The notes under the pieces: generated by a model
What the model was told of the DNA's origin: nothing
Database searches by the model: none
The model's input: only the letters and a program-made list of their open reading frames with translations
Position numbers and translations under genes: made by a program
In this document: piece after piece, positions 50,603-60,436 of the stretch
Position numbering within the stretch: position 1 is the stretch's first letter
Layout of the letters: each line of letters opens with the position of its first letter
Source of the DNA: Bradyrhizobium embrapense
Lineage (GTDB): Bacteria; Pseudomonadota; Alphaproteobacteria; Rhizobiales; Xanthobacteraceae
Assembly (NCBI RefSeq): GCF_001189235.2
Contig: NZ_LFIP02000003.1
Location: 310,001 to 374,000 of the forward strand
Direction: 5' to 3'
Length of the DNA: 64,000 bases

Positions 50603-50748
50603 CCCCACGGCATGGGCGTTTCCGCCCGATCCGTCAAGCGGATAACCGCCGCCAAAGCCGCCAAAATAATTTATCCTGAAGATGTCGTTTGACCTGTCGC
50701 CCGTTCGACTGGGTGTCGGCGATCCAGCCGATCAAGAGGAGAGACGAG

Positions 50749-51105
50749 ATGCAATATTTGCTGCTGATCTACCGGAGCGACGAGCAATACGCCCACATGA
50801 CCGCTGACGAGCGCAAGGCAGTGACGGCGGAGTACGGCGCTTACACCCAGTCCATCATCCAGAGCGGGCACTTCAAGGCGGGTGACGGGCTGCAACCCGT
50901 GTCGACCGCAACCACCGTGCGGGTCCGCGACGGCAAGACGCTGACGACCGACGGGCCGTTCGCGGAGACCCGCGAACAGCTCGGCGGCTATTATCTGGTC
51001 GAGGCCAAGGATCTCGACACCGCGCTCGGCCTTGCGGCGCGGATTCCCGGCGCCAAGACCGGCTCGATCGAGGTCAGGCCGGTGATGATCTACGACAAAC
51101 CGTGA
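50749..51105 (+). CDS. DGPF-domain (YCII-related) protein
   Basis: 118 residues of the DGPF/YCII fold: MQYLLLIYRSDEQYAHMTAD, then KTLTTDGPFAETREQLGGYY with the name-giving DGPF, and VEVRPVMIYD near the end. These small alpha+beta dimers are usually encoded beside ECF sigma factors. Here the sigma gene starts 18 bp downstream, so it is the first gene of a two-gene unit. The protein may bind a metabolite or act in the sigma pathway; its precise job is not known. AGAGGAGAG lies before the ATG at 50749. Confidence 0.92.
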   Translation: MQYLLLIYRSDEQYAHMTADERKAVTAEYGAYTQSIIQSGHFKAGDGLQPVSTATTVRVRDGKTLTTDGPFAETREQLGGYYLVEAKDLDTALGLAARIPGAKTGSIEVRPVMIYDKP

Positions 51106-51123
51106 TGACGGCATTATCGCATC

Positions 51124-52434
51124 ATGAATGCAGCGGCCGCGTGCTCTGGCGCGGCCGTTGAGCACCGATCGATGGCCATGACCCCGAGCCAGATCGAGAA
51201 AATCTTCCGTGACGAAGCGGGCCGGGCGCTCGCAACGCTGATCCGCCTCGTCGGCGATTTCGATCTGGCGGAGGATGCGCTTCAGGATGCCTTCGCGGCC
51301 GCGCTGCAGCGCTGGCCGATCGGTGAATTCCCCGCCAATCCGCGCGCCTGGCTGGTCAATGTCGGCCGCAACAAGGCGATCGACCGCGTCCGCCGCGCGG
51401 TTTCGTTTCGCGGCAAGCAGCAGGAGCTGACGCATCAATTGCTGCTGGACGCGGAGCCGTCGCCGGAACCGGCCGAGGCGACGCTCGACGATGACATGCT
51501 GCGGCTGATCTTCACCTGCTGCCATCCGTCGTTTGCCGCCGAGGTCCAGGTTGCGCTGACCCTGCGCACGGTGTGCGGGCTGACGACCGCGCAGGTCGCG
51601 CGCGCGTTCCTGGTGAGCGAGGACGCGATGGCGCAGCGGCTGTTGCGCGCCAAGCAGAAGATCAAACTCGCCGGCATTCCCTATGAGGTGCCGGAGCGCG
51701 AGGCGCTGGAGCCGCGCCTCACCGGCGTGCTCGCGGTGATCTATCTCGTCTTCACCGAGGGCTATGCTGCGACCGCGGGCGAGGATCTGATGCGGCCCGA
51801 TCTTGCCCGCGAGGCGATCCGGCTGGCGCGGCTGCTCGATGGCTTGATTCCGGCACGCGGCGAGATCAAGGGCCTGTTGGCGCTGATGCTGCTGCACGAC
51901 GCGCGCCGAGCTGGCCGCCAGACCGCAGGCGGCGACATCGTGCTGCTCGAGGAGCAGGACCGTTCGCTGTGGGATTTCCGGCAGATCGCCGAGGGCGTGA
52001 GGCTGGTCGAGGAGGCGCTGCAGATGCCGGGCCGGCCGCAATCCTACGCGGTGCAGGCCGCGATCGCCGCGCTGCACGCCCGGGCGCCGAGCTATGAGGA
52101 TACCGACTGGCCGCAGATCGCCGGTCTCTATGAGGTGCTGCTCCGCATCAGCCCGTCGCCGGTGATCGAGCTCAACCACGCCGCCGCGGTATCGATGGTC
52201 GACGGCCCGGCGCGCGCGCTCGATCTGATCGACGCGCTGGACGCGCGCGGCAGCCTGAAGGGATACGACCAGCTGCCCGCGGTGCGCGCCGACCTGCTGC
52301 GCCGCCTCGGCCGCAAGGAGGAAGCGCGGCAGGCCTATCTTGCCGCCACCGCGGCGACGCAACTCGAGCCGCTGCGGCGGCTTTACGCGCGAAGGATCGC
52401 CGAGATGGGTGACGTCACCCGATCTCGTGCGTGA
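51124..52434 (+). CDS. ECF sigma factor with TPR-like extension (ECF42 type)
   Basis: About 436 residues. The sigma-2 domain reads [20 protein letters not shown] and [18 protein letters not shown]; sigma-4 includes [20 protein letters not shown] and [16 protein letters not shown]. The C-terminal half (from about 185) is a helical TPR-like domain that ECF42 proteins carry instead of a separate anti-sigma factor. Pairing with a DGPF gene is the established genetic signature of the group. The start is uncertain: 51124 begins 18 bp after the DGPF stop, while ATGs at 51172 and 51178 open directly at [12 protein letters not shown]. Confidence 0.92.
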   Translation: MNAAAACSGAAVEHRSMAMTPSQIEKIFRDEAGRALATLIRLVGDFDLAEDALQDAFAAALQRWPIGEFPANPRAWLVNVGRNKAIDRVRRAVSFRGKQQELTHQLLLDAEPSPEPAEATLDDDMLRLIFTCCHPSFAAEVQVALTLRTVCGLTTAQVARAFLVSEDAMAQRLLRAKQKIKLAGIPYEVPEREALEPRLTGVLAVIYLVFTEGYAATAGEDLMRPDLAREAIRLARLLDGLIPARGEIKGLLALMLLHDARRAGRQTAGGDIVLLEEQDRSLWDFRQIAEGVRLVEEALQMPGRPQSYAVQAAIAALHARAPSYEDTDWPQIAGLYEVLLRISPSPVIELNHAAAVSMVDGPARALDLIDALDARGSLKGYDQLPAVRADLLRRLGRKEEARQAYLAATAATQLEPLRRLYARRIAEMGDVTRSRA

Positions 52435-52495
52435 CTTGCGAAGGCACTGCTTTGATATCAATGATCGTCAGCGTGCCGCGCGGCGTCGGATCTGT

Positions 52496-52720
52496 TCAGT
52501 ATCCTGTCTTGGCCTTGGCGCCGGCCGATTGCCCGGTCGTCGTTCCACTCGACATGCCGGTCGTGGTGCCGGGCGCCATCATCTTCTTCTGCGCATGATG
52601 GACCTTGTGGGTCTTGTGATGGGTCGACATGGACTTGTCCTGGGTCGACATCGCACCTGCGGCGACTGGAGCTGCGATGAGGCCGATGGCTGCAGCTCCG
52701 GTGATGAGTGCTTTGAACAT
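52496..52720 (-). CDS. Small secreted His/Lys/Thr-rich protein
   Basis: 74 residues: a signal peptide (ALITGAAAIGLIAAPVAAGA), then a polar mature chain with HHKTHKVHHAQKKMMAPG and a Thr/Gly/Ser tail ending KTGY. The histidines could bind metal, but that is a guess. The open frame continues upstream with no family features, and the ATG at 52720 is selected because the signal peptide begins there. It lies 107 bp from the amidase gene on the same strand. No family is recognised. Confidence 0.65.
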   Translation of the reverse strand: MFKALITGAAAIGLIAAPVAAGAMSTQDKSMSTHHKTHKVHHAQKKMMAPGTTTGMSSGTTTGQSAGAKAKTGY

Positions 52721-52796
52721 GGACGAATCTCCACTCAGACCGCCCCAATGAAGAAGACGCCGGATGGCGAAAAGTTCCGTCTTGCGCGTGCGGATT

Positions 52797-52811
52797 TGGC
52801 TCGCAATGACG
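52797..52811. repeat. Partial family C repeat
   Basis: GGCTCGCAATGACGG matches the right end of the palindrome at 39310-39398. It lies between the His-rich protein gene and the amidase gene and has no matching left half nearby. Confidence 0.5.
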
Positions 52812-52827
52812 GAGGGGAGACGGAGCC

Positions 52828-53700
52828 TTACTTCGCCTTCGCCGCGACCTGCGCCGCAGCATCCGGCGGCAGCGTCTCGAGCAGCGCGTGTAGCGTCGCC
52901 ATGGTGGAGCGGTCGGCGATCCCGTCGACGCGCTCGGGGCGGAAGTGACGCTGGAAGGCGGTGACGACCTCCATGGTCGGGCCGTCGAACTTGCCGTTGG
53001 TCGGGATGTTGTAGCCGTAGCGCCGGAACGCGGCCTGCATGCTGGAGACGGCATCGCTGATCGCACCGAGCTGCAGCGCGTCGCCGCGCACGATCGGCGC
53101 CGGCTGCACCCAATGCCCGACGCCGGAATTGGCCAGCGAGTGCCAGGGAAATTTCTCGCCGGGATCCTTCTTGCGCCCCGGAGCCACGTCGGAATGGCCG
53201 AGCACGCGATGCGAGACCACCTTGCGCCGAAGCATGATGCCGCGGCACAGTGCGATGACGGCCGCGATCTGGCGCAGCGGGAAGTCGGGATAGCCCCAAT
53301 CGTGGCCACGATTGACGATCTCGACGCCGATCGAGCAGGAATTGATATCGTCCTCGCCGGCCCAGGCGGAGACGCCGGCGTGCCAGGCGCGCTTGCTCTC
53401 CGGCACGCATTGCACGATGCGGCCGTCCTCGAGCACGATGTAATGCGCCGAGACCTCGGTGCCGGCGGTGCAGAGCTGGGCGATCGCGCCCTCGACGTCG
53501 GGCATGCCGGTGTAGTGCAGCACGATCATGTCGGGCTGCCGGTTGTTGGCGCGGTCGCCGAAATTCACCGACGGGATCACGTCCGAGGCGATCGAGGAAT
53601 CCGGGGTGAACGTCTGCACGTCGGCCACGCCCTTCGGAACAGGAAGGACGCGCTGACGCTTCGGATCAGCGTTGCCGGACGAGGACGAACCAGAAGCCAT
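52828..53700 (-). CDS. N-acetylmuramoyl-L-alanine amidase (AmiD-like)
   Basis: 290 residues. The amidase-2 domain (about 45-190) shows MIVLHYTGMPDVEGAIAQLC, VSAHYIVLEDGRIVQCVPES, SIGVEIVNRGH and HRVLGHSDVAPGRKKDPGE, with the zinc-binding His and the catalytic Glu/Lys set. A PG_binding_1 domain follows (AFRRYGYNIPTNGKFDGPTM, VTAFQRHFRPERVDGIAD). It cleaves the amide between MurNAc and the stem peptide. No signal peptide is evident, so location is uncertain: cytoplasmic recycling (AmpD-like) is possible. It is divergent from the dcw cluster. Confidence 0.92.
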   Translation of the reverse strand: MASGSSSSGNADPKRQRVLPVPKGVADVQTFTPDSSIASDVIPSVNFGDRANNRQPDMIVLHYTGMPDVEGAIAQLCTAGTEVSAHYIVLEDGRIVQCVPESKRAWHAGVSAWAGEDDINSCSIGVEIVNRGHDWGYPDFPLRQIAAVIALCRGIMLRRKVVSHRVLGHSDVAPGRKKDPGEKFPWHSLANSGVGHWVQPAPIVRGDALQLGAISDAVSSMQAAFRRYGYNIPTNGKFDGPTMEVVTAFQRHFRPERVDGIADRSTMATLHALLETLPPDAAAQVAAKAK

Positions 53701-53709
53701 ACGAATCAC

Positions 53710-54173
53710 TCAAACCCGAACCAGGAGAACGCATTTTGACATATGGATAAGCAAATAGGCGTTTACTATTCCTTTACCGTGAGGGCCGCGCAGTCAGCCT
53801 GTGAGTTCCAGGGTTCTGCGCGCCGCACAACGATGTCCGGAGCAGGCGCCGAGGCTATCATTCGAATCCGCCTCAAAGGCGAGCGATTCCGCTAACCGAT
53901 CATCAACGTTTTCTTAACGTTAAGTGCCGTTACTGAGAGGTGAAGTGCCGAACCGGTTTCGGGGGACGGCCAAGGTCCGCTGTTGCGCGAAATCCCATGG
54001 AAACCCACCCAATTCCGGTCGGATATCAGGATTTGCGGCCGAGGACGGGAGTTGGCGCTGACATCACGCAGCGGCCGTTTTGCCGGAACAACCAGCGCGA
54101 GGATTCGAGACGCAATGAGTCGGCGCGCAGCCAGCTTGCATGCCAGCAACGCGGCCCTCTCCGGGGGTGGCGC
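53710..54173. other. Leader region of the dcw cluster
   Basis: 464 bp between the amidase and rsmH genes with no gene seen. An mraZ gene, which often opens this cluster, is absent here. A TTGACA (53736-53741) lies near the amidase end. Near 53899-53924 AACGTT occurs twice, the second inside a perfect 12-bp palindrome CTTAACGTTAAG. The TTAA pairs recall CtrA-type half-sites, but spacing differs from the usual TTAA-N7-TTAA. Confidence 0.5.
53913..53924. promoter_or_regulatory. 12-bp palindrome upstream of rsmH
   Basis: CTTAACGTTAAG is a perfect palindrome about 250 bp before rsmH. It may be an operator for division genes; there is no other evidence. Confidence 0.35.
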
Positions 54174-55169
54174 ATGAGCGAGCGTGCGCCCCGTCACATT
54201 TCCGTGCTGGGCCGCGAGGCGGTCGCCTATCTCGATCCGCGCGCCGGCGGCATCTATGTCGACGCGACCTTCGGCGCCGGCGGCTACAGCCGCATGATCC
54301 TCGATGTCGCCGATACGCGCGTCATCGGCATCGACCGCGACCGCACCGCGATAACAGGCGGCTTCGATCTGGTCGACGGCTCGGACGGCCGGCTGACGCT
54401 GGTCGAGGATCGCTTCTCCAATCTCGCGGAGGTCTGCGCATCGCAGGGGGTGGATCAGGTCGACGGCGTCGTGATGGATGTCGGCGTCTCCTCGATGCAA
54501 CTCGACCAGGCCGAGCGCGGATTCTCGTTCCGCCTCGGTGGCCCGCTCGACATGCGCATGGCGCGGAGCGGTCCGACCGCGGCCGATGTGATCGCCACCG
54601 CTTCCGAGAAGCAGCTCGCCGACATCATCTATATCTTCGGCGAGGAGCGCCATTCGCGCGCCGTCGCGCGCGCCATCGCCGCCGCGCGCAAGGACGCGCC
54701 GATCGCGACGACCGAGGCGCTCGCCGACATCGTCGGCAAGGTGGTGCGCGCCAAGCCGAACGAGATCCATCCGGCGACACGGACCTTTCAGGCGCTACGC
54801 ATCTTCGTCAATGAGGAGCTCGATGAGCTCTACCTCGCGCTGGCTGCGGCCGAGCGCGTGCTGAAGCCGGGCGGCCGGCTCGCCGTGGTCTCGTTCCATT
54901 CGCTGGAAGACCGCATCGTCAAGAATTTCCTCAGTGAGCGCGGCAAGGTCTCCGGCGGCTCGCGGCATCTGCCCGAAGTGGCGCAATCGGCACCGAGCTT
55001 TCAGATCCTGACCAAGCGGCCGGTGACACCCAGTGACGCCGAGATATCAGCCAATCCACGCGCCCGCTCGGCCAAGCTGCGCGCGGCCGAACGCACCGCG
55101 GCGCCGGCGCATCCGGATGACGACCTGCCGTCATGGCCGCGCCTTGCCGACCTGAAACGGGGAGGGTGA
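54174..55169 (+). CDS. rsmH: 16S rRNA (cytosine1402-N4)-methyltransferase
   Basis: 331 residues. RsmH motifs: SAM site [51 protein letters not shown], and [20 protein letters not shown] followed by [20 protein letters not shown]. The enzyme methylates C1402 in the 16S decoding centre. It begins the dcw cluster here. The ATG at 54174 is chosen because GGGGGTGG is just upstream and the [10 protein letters not shown] opening is the family start; longer in-frame starts exist but lack homology-like sequence. ftsL starts 2 bp after its stop. Confidence 0.95.
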   Translation: MSERAPRHISVLGREAVAYLDPRAGGIYVDATFGAGGYSRMILDVADTRVIGIDRDRTAITGGFDLVDGSDGRLTLVEDRFSNLAEVCASQGVDQVDGVVMDVGVSSMQLDQAERGFSFRLGGPLDMRMARSGPTAADVIATASEKQLADIIYIFGEERHSRAVARAIAAARKDAPIATTEALADIVGKVVRAKPNEIHPATRTFQALRIFVNEELDELYLALAAAERVLKPGGRLAVVSFHSLEDRIVKNFLSERGKVSGGSRHLPEVAQSAPSFQILTKRPVTPSDAEISANPRARSAKLRAAERTAAPAHPDDDLPSWPRLADLKRGG

Positions 55170-55171
55170 CG

Positions 55172-55621
55172 ATGCGTCTCCTCCATCTCCTCGTCATCGG
55201 CATGCTAATCTTCGCGGCGTCCTATGTCTACCGCATCAAGATGGAATCGACTGCGCGGGTCGAGCGCGTGCTGCAGCTCAACGCCGAGATCCGCGAGCAG
55301 CGCAACGCGATCGCCGCCTTGCGTGCCGAATGGGCCAAGCTCGACGCGCCGCTCAGGCTGCAAGGGCTTGCCGAACGCCACTTGCCGCTGAAGCCGGTCA
55401 ACGCCAACCAGTACGATTCCCTGAAGAACCTGCCCGAGCGGCCGCCGAGCTTCACGCGGCCCGGTTCGCGCGATCCGATCGGCGCGATGATCGACACCAT
55501 CGAGGCCGCCGCCGCGCCCGACAGCACCACCGGATCGATTGGCAAGCCGGCGACCGATCAGCCGGCCGCCGACCAGCCCGCGCCCGACGAAACCGAGCAG
55601 GGCGGGGGAGATCAGCAATGA
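55172..55621 (+). CDS. ftsL: Cell division protein FtsL
   Basis: 149 residues. One N-terminal membrane helix (LLHLLVIGMLIFAASYVYRI), then a coiled coil (VLQLNAEIREQRNAIAALRA) and the family-typical LDAPLRLQGLAERHLPLKPV. It is a bitopic divisome protein that links FtsB/FtsQ with FtsW/FtsI. The C-terminal 60 residues are Pro/Asp/Gln rich and disordered. GGGAGG precedes the ATG at 55172. Its stop codon overlaps the ftsI start (ATGA). Confidence 0.9.
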   Translation: MRLLHLLVIGMLIFAASYVYRIKMESTARVERVLQLNAEIREQRNAIAALRAEWAKLDAPLRLQGLAERHLPLKPVNANQYDSLKNLPERPPSFTRPGSRDPIGAMIDTIEAAAAPDSTTGSIGKPATDQPAADQPAPDETEQGGGDQQ

Positions 55622-57390
55622 CGGGACCTGCCATGACCGATCCGGCACCCGCCAACCAACCGGCCGGGAAATCCGCCGAACCCTGGCGCGCGCGGCTGGT
55701 CCGCTCGCTGCTGTACGGCAGCAATGTCGACCGTGCCGCGAAAGCGCGCGCGCGCGTCGGCCTTGCGATCCTTGCCTTCGCCGCCGTCTATTGCGTGCTG
55801 GCCGGACGTCTCGTGCTGTTCGCCGTGGGCGCCGACAGTCATGGTGCGCGACGCGCCGCCTCGCAGGATGCGATCGCAACCGCGAGGCCGGACATCACCG
55901 ACCGCAACGGCGCGATTCTTGCGACCGACGTCAAGGCGCCGAGCTTGTTCGCCGAGCCGCGCCGCTTGATCGACAAGGACGAGGCGATCGAGCTCTTGAC
56001 CGGAGCCTTGCCCGATCTCGACACCAGCGAGGTGCGCGACCGCCTGTCGTCGCGCAAGGGCTTCGTCTGGCTGAAGCGCGAGATCACGCCGAAGCAACAG
56101 AACGACATCCATCGCCTCGGCCTTCCCGGCGTCGGCTTCCTGCGCGAGAACAAGCGCGTCTATCCGACCGGCAACGAGGTCGCCCATCTGATCGGCCTCG
56201 TCAACATCGACAACCAGGGCATCGCCGGCATGGAAAAGTGGCTGGACAATAACGGTCTGGCCGACCTGCACCGCGCGGGCTTTGCCACCGACCGGCTGCA
56301 GAAGCCGGTGGAACTGTCGATCGACCTGCGGGTCGAGCACGCGCTGCGCGACGAGTTGATCAAGGCGAAGGAGAAGTTCAAGGCCAAGGCCGCCTCCGGC
56401 CTCGTCTCCAACGTGCGCACCGGCGAGATCGTGGCGATGGTGTCGCTGCCGGATTTCGATCCGAACAATCCGAAGGAGGCGCACGATCCTGATCGCATCA
56501 ACCGCCTGACCACCGGCGTCTACGAGATGGGCTCGACCTTCAAGGCGTTCACGCTGGCGATGGCGCTGGATAGCGGCCGGTTCGATCTCAACTCGATGTG
56601 GGATGCGCGCGGCCCGCTGCACTACGGCAAGTTCGCGATCCATGACGATCACAACATGGGCCGCATGATCAACATGAAGGAGGTGTTCTACTATTCCTCC
56701 AACATCGGCGCCGGGCGCATTGCGCTGGCGATGGGCGTCGACGCGCACAAGGCCTTCCTGCGCAAGATGGGGCAGCTCGAGCGGCTGCGCACCGAATTGC
56801 CGGAGAGCGCCTCGCCGATCGTGCCGAAGAAGTGGGGCGAACTGAACACCGTCACCATCTCGTTCGGTCACGGCATCGCGGTGGCGCCGCTGCAGGCGGT
56901 GATGGGCATCGACGCGCTGGTCAACGGCGGCTACCTGATCCCGCCGACCTTCCTGAAACGCTCCGAGCAGGAGGCGATGGCGCTGGCCAAGCGCGTCATC
57001 AAGCCCGAGACCTCGGACAAGATGCGCTATCTGATGCGGCTCAATGCCGAGGTCGGCACCGCCAAGAAGGCCGACGTCAAGGGCTACTATATCGGCGGCA
57101 AGACCGGCACCGCGGAAAAGGTGATCAACGGCCGCTACGCCAAGAAGCGCGTGCTGAACGCCTTCACGGCGATCCTGCCCGCTGACAATCCGAAATACCA
57201 GCTGCTGATCATGCTCGACGAGCCGCAGCCCCTGAAGGAGACCTACGGTTTCATCACCTCGGGCTGGAATGCGGTGCCGACCGGCGGCAACGTGATCGCC
57301 CGAATTGCGCCGCTTTTGGGCGTTGAACCGCGCTTCGACCTGCCGCCGTCCGACCGCCTTATTCTTGCGGCATCCAGAACAACCCAGTAA
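55618..57390 (+). CDS. ftsI: Peptidoglycan transpeptidase FtsI (PBP3)
   Basis: 590 residues. A cytoplasmic start, one membrane helix ([20 protein letters not shown]), the PBP dimer domain ([20 protein letters not shown]), and the transpeptidase with SxxK in [10 protein letters not shown], SxN in YYSSNIGAG and KTGT in GGKTGTAEK. It cross-links septal peptidoglycan with FtsW. The ATG at 55618 shares ATGA with the ftsL stop. After the stop, a family A repeat fills most of the gap to murE, so part of the cluster may be expressed at a different level. Confidence 0.95.
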   Translation: MTGPAMTDPAPANQPAGKSAEPWRARLVRSLLYGSNVDRAAKARARVGLAILAFAAVYCVLAGRLVLFAVGADSHGARRAASQDAIATARPDITDRNGAILATDVKAPSLFAEPRRLIDKDEAIELLTGALPDLDTSEVRDRLSSRKGFVWLKREITPKQQNDIHRLGLPGVGFLRENKRVYPTGNEVAHLIGLVNIDNQGIAGMEKWLDNNGLADLHRAGFATDRLQKPVELSIDLRVEHALRDELIKAKEKFKAKAASGLVSNVRTGEIVAMVSLPDFDPNNPKEAHDPDRINRLTTGVYEMGSTFKAFTLAMALDSGRFDLNSMWDARGPLHYGKFAIHDDHNMGRMINMKEVFYYSSNIGAGRIALAMGVDAHKAFLRKMGQLERLRTELPESASPIVPKKWGELNTVTISFGHGIAVAPLQAVMGIDALVNGGYLIPPTFLKRSEQEAMALAKRVIKPETSDKMRYLMRLNAEVGTAKKADVKGYYIGGKTGTAEKVINGRYAKKRVLNAFTAILPADNPKYQLLIMLDEPQPLKETYGFITSGWNAVPTGGNVIARIAPLLGVEPRFDLPPSDRLILAASRTTQ

Positions 57391-57402
57391 GGCGTATATT
57401 CA

Positions 57403-57480
57403 CAGCATGATCCGGACCGGAACGGCCGCGGTAGCGAAAAATGCGAAGCGGTTTTCCGGACCAGACCATGCTCAGACAAC
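57403..57480. repeat. Palindromic repeat, family A, copy 3, inside the dcw cluster
   Basis: AGCATGATCCGGACCGGAAC at the left, GCGAAGCGGTTTTCCGGACC near the right, and CCATGCTCAGACAAC at the end. It is the copy with the longest loop. It separates ftsI from murE, which are otherwise arranged as one transcription unit, so it could act as an RNA hairpin in the mRNA. Confidence 0.8.
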
Positions 57481-57514
57481 GGCGCCAGAACGGCGCCGGC
57501 CGGACTGGAAGATC

Positions 57515-58996
57515 ATGAGACTTCGCGACCTCTTCAGCGCCGATGCCACGATCGATCCAGGAATCGACCCAAGGATCGATCCGAGTGCCGACGAGATCGT
57601 CGTCGGTGGCCTTGCGGTCGACAGCCGCGCGGTGAAGCCTGGCGACCTGTTCTTCGCGGTGGCCGGCAGCAAGACTGACGGTGCACGCTTCGTCGACGCG
57701 GCGATCGCCGCGGGCGCCGTCGCGGTCGCCGGCGACCATCGGCCCCAGCGCGCGCTTGGCGTGCCGTTCGTGATGACACCGAATCCGCGCCGCGCGCTGG
57801 CGCTCGCCGCGGCCATATTCTATCCGCGCCAGCCCGCAACGATTGCGGCGGTGACCGGCACCAGCGGCAAGACCTCGGTCGCGGCCTTTACGCGCCAGAT
57901 CTGGCAACGGCTCGGTCACTCCTCCGCTAGCATCGGCACCATCGGCCTCGTCTCGGACAAGCGCACCGTCTATGGCTCGCTGACCACGCCCGACCCGATC
58001 GCGCTGCATCGCCAACTCGACGAGATCGCGCGTGACGGCGTCACCCATCTCGCCTTCGAGGCTTCCTCGCACGGTCTCGACCAGTATCGGCTCGACGGCG
58101 TGCGCATCGCAGCCGGCGGCTTCACCAATCTGTCGCGCGACCACATGGATTATCATCCCGACGTCGCACACTACCTCAATGCGAAGCTCCGCCTGTTCCG
58201 CGATCTCGTTGCGCCCGGCGGCGCGGCGGTGATCTCGGCCGATCACGACTGCTCGGCGCAAGTGATCGACGCGGCGCGGGCGAGGCGCCTGCGCATCATC
58301 GCGGTCGGCCGCAATGCCGACGCCGCCGAGGGCATCAAGCTCACCGATGCTGCAATCGAAGGCTTTGCCCAGAAGCTCGTGATCGAGCACCGCGGGCGTA
58401 AGCACGCGATCCGGCTGCCGCTGGTCGGCGAATTCCAGATCGAGAACGCGCTGGTCGCGGCTGGCCTTGCGATCGGCACCGGCAGCGCGACGGAAGACGT
58501 GTTCGGCTGCCTCGAACATCTCGAGGGCGCCAAGGGCCGGCTTGAATTCGTCGGCGAGCATAATGGTGCGCCGATCTTCGTCGACTACGCCCACAAGCCC
58601 GATGCGCTCGCCAAGGCTCTGCAGGCGCTGCGGCCCTATGCCAAGCGCAGGCTGGTCGTGATCTTCGGCGCCGGTGGCGACCGTGACGCCGGCAAGCGTC
58701 CGATCATGGGCGCGATCGCGGCCGAGAACGCCGATCACATCATCGTCACCGACGACAATCCGCGCAGCGAGAAGCCGGAGGCGATCCGCGCCGCGATCAT
58801 GGCCACTGCAAAGGGCGCGCGCGAGATCGGCGACCGCGCTGCTGCGATTCGCGCCGGGATTGCCGGGCTCGAGCCCGGCGACGCGCTGGTCGTCGCCGGC
58901 AAGGGCCATGAAATCGGGCAGATCGTCGGCGGCACGACGCTGCCGTTCAGCGATCATGAGGCGGTTGCTGCCGCGCTAGCAGCGGAGGGCGCATGA
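57515..58996 (+). CDS. murE: UDP-MurNAc-tripeptide synthetase
   Basis: 493 residues. The ATP site is TGTSGKTSVAAFT, the carbamylated Lys region LTTPDP with the ensuing AFEASSHGL, and SRDHMDYH. DDNPRSEKP near 410-420 is the motif of meso-diaminopimelate-adding MurE enzymes, as expected for a Gram-negative bacterium. It adds m-DAP to UDP-MurNAc-L-Ala-D-Glu. The ATG at 57515 is chosen because MRLRDLF is the family start. A short DNA near-repeat gives DPGIDPRIDPSADE in the N-terminal domain. The stop overlaps the murF start (ATGA). Confidence 0.95.
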   Translation: MRLRDLFSADATIDPGIDPRIDPSADEIVVGGLAVDSRAVKPGDLFFAVAGSKTDGARFVDAAIAAGAVAVAGDHRPQRALGVPFVMTPNPRRALALAAAIFYPRQPATIAAVTGTSGKTSVAAFTRQIWQRLGHSSASIGTIGLVSDKRTVYGSLTTPDPIALHRQLDEIARDGVTHLAFEASSHGLDQYRLDGVRIAAGGFTNLSRDHMDYHPDVAHYLNAKLRLFRDLVAPGGAAVISADHDCSAQVIDAARARRLRIIAVGRNADAAEGIKLTDAAIEGFAQKLVIEHRGRKHAIRLPLVGEFQIENALVAAGLAIGTGSATEDVFGCLEHLEGAKGRLEFVGEHNGAPIFVDYAHKPDALAKALQALRPYAKRRLVVIFGAGGDRDAGKRPIMGAIAAENADHIIVTDDNPRSEKPEAIRAAIMATAKGAREIGDRAAAIRAGIAGLEPGDALVVAGKGHEIGQIVGGTTLPFSDHEAVAAALAAEGA

Positions 58997-60426
58997 GCAC
59001 GATGTTGTGGACCTCGGATGCGATGGCGCAAGCGATGCGCGCGGCAACGCAAGGCGCATTGCCAAACGGCGTCACCGGTCTCTCGATCGACAGTCGCACC
59101 ATCGCGCCGGGCGATGCCTATTTTGCCATCAAGGGCGACGTCCATGACGGCCATGCCTTCGTCGAGGCAGCGCTGAAGGCCGGCGCCGGGCTCGCCGTGG
59201 TCGAGACCGCGCAACGGGCAAAATTTCCCGCCGATGTGCCGTTGCTCGTGGTCGACGACGTGCTCGCCGGCCTCGTCGAACTTGCGCACGCCTCGCGCGC
59301 GCGGCTCAACGCGCGCATCATCGCGGTGACCGGCTCGGTCGGCAAGACCTCGACCAAGGAGGCGCTGCGCCGCGTGCTGTCGGCGCAAGGCGAGACCCAT
59401 GCCTCGGTTGCCTCGTTCAACAATCACTGGGGCGTGCCGCTGTCGCTGGCGCGCTGCCCGGCGAGCGCGCGCTTTGCGGTGTTCGAGATCGGCATGAACC
59501 ATGCCGGCGAGATCACGCCGCTGGTCAAGATGGTGCGGCCGCACGTCGCCGTCATCACCACGATCGAGCCGGTGCATCTGGAGTTCTTCGCCGGGATCGA
59601 GGCGATCGCTGACGCCAAGGCGGAGATATTCGCAGGGCTGGAGCCCAATGGCGCGGTGGTGCTCAACCGCGACAACGGGCAGTTCGCGCGGCTGCAGAAG
59701 CAGGCCAAGAAAGCCGGCATCTCGCGCATCGTCTCGTTCGGCGCCGACAAGCGTGCCGAGGCGCGGCTGATCGATCTCTCGCTGCATGCGACCTGTTCGG
59801 CGGTGCACGCCGACATTCTGGATCATGACATCACCTACAAGATCGGGATGCCCGGCCGGCACATGGCGATGAACTCGCTCGCGGTGCTCGCGGGCGCGTC
59901 GCTGCTCGGCGCCGATATCGCGCGCGCGGCGCTGTCGCTGTCGCAGCTCGAAGCGCCGTCCGGTCGCGGTCTTCGCCGCGCGCTCGAGGTCGGCCATGGC
60001 GAGGCGACGCTGATCGACGAGAGCTACAACGCCAACCCGGCCTCGATGGGCGCCGCGCTCAACGTGCTCGGCCAGGCCCAGACCGGGCCGCATGGCCGCC
60101 GCATCGCCGTGCTCGGCGACATGCTTGAGCTCGGGCCGACCGGGCCCGACCTGCACCGCGACCTGAACGAGGCCGTGACCGCCAACCGCATCGACCTCGT
60201 ATATTGTTGTGGTCCGCTGATGCGGAATCTGTGGGATGCCCTTTCCCCGGGCAAGCGGGGAGGCTATGCCGAGAGTTCGGCGGCGCTCGAAGCGCAGGTG
60301 GTCGCCGCGGTCCGTGCCGGTGACGTGATCATGGTGAAGGGCTCGCTGGGATCGAAGATGAAGCTCATTGTCAGCGCGCTGGAAAAACGCTTCCCCGACA
60401 AGGCCGCGCACGAAGAAGCGGTATAG
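58993..60426 (+). CDS. murF: UDP-MurNAc-pentapeptide synthetase
   Basis: 477 residues. The N-terminal GVTGLSIDSRTIAPGDAYFA, ATP site TGSVGKTSTKEALR, FEIGMNHAGEI and YNANPASMGAALNVL are the diagnostic MurF motifs. It adds D-Ala-D-Ala to the tripeptide, completing the cytoplasmic pentapeptide precursor. Its first codons overlap the murE stop by 4 bp, so translation is coupled. mraY begins 10 bp downstream. Confidence 0.95.
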   Translation: MSTMLWTSDAMAQAMRAATQGALPNGVTGLSIDSRTIAPGDAYFAIKGDVHDGHAFVEAALKAGAGLAVVETAQRAKFPADVPLLVVDDVLAGLVELAHASRARLNARIIAVTGSVGKTSTKEALRRVLSAQGETHASVASFNNHWGVPLSLARCPASARFAVFEIGMNHAGEITPLVKMVRPHVAVITTIEPVHLEFFAGIEAIADAKAEIFAGLEPNGAVVLNRDNGQFARLQKQAKKAGISRIVSFGADKRAEARLIDLSLHATCSAVHADILDHDITYKIGMPGRHMAMNSLAVLAGASLLGADIARAALSLSQLEAPSGRGLRRALEVGHGEATLIDESYNANPASMGAALNVLGQAQTGPHGRRIAVLGDMLELGPTGPDLHRDLNEAVTANRIDLVYCCGPLMRNLWDALSPGKRGGYAESSAALEAQVVAAVRAGDVIMVKGSLGSKMKLIVSALEKRFPDKAAHEEAV

Positions 60427-60436
60427 GACTTTTTGA

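Noticed and set aside
50226-50692. Three overlapping open frames in the RNase P RNA interval
   Set aside because: The interval is explained by rnpB on the minus strand, including the diagnostic GAGGAAAGTCCGGGCTCC.
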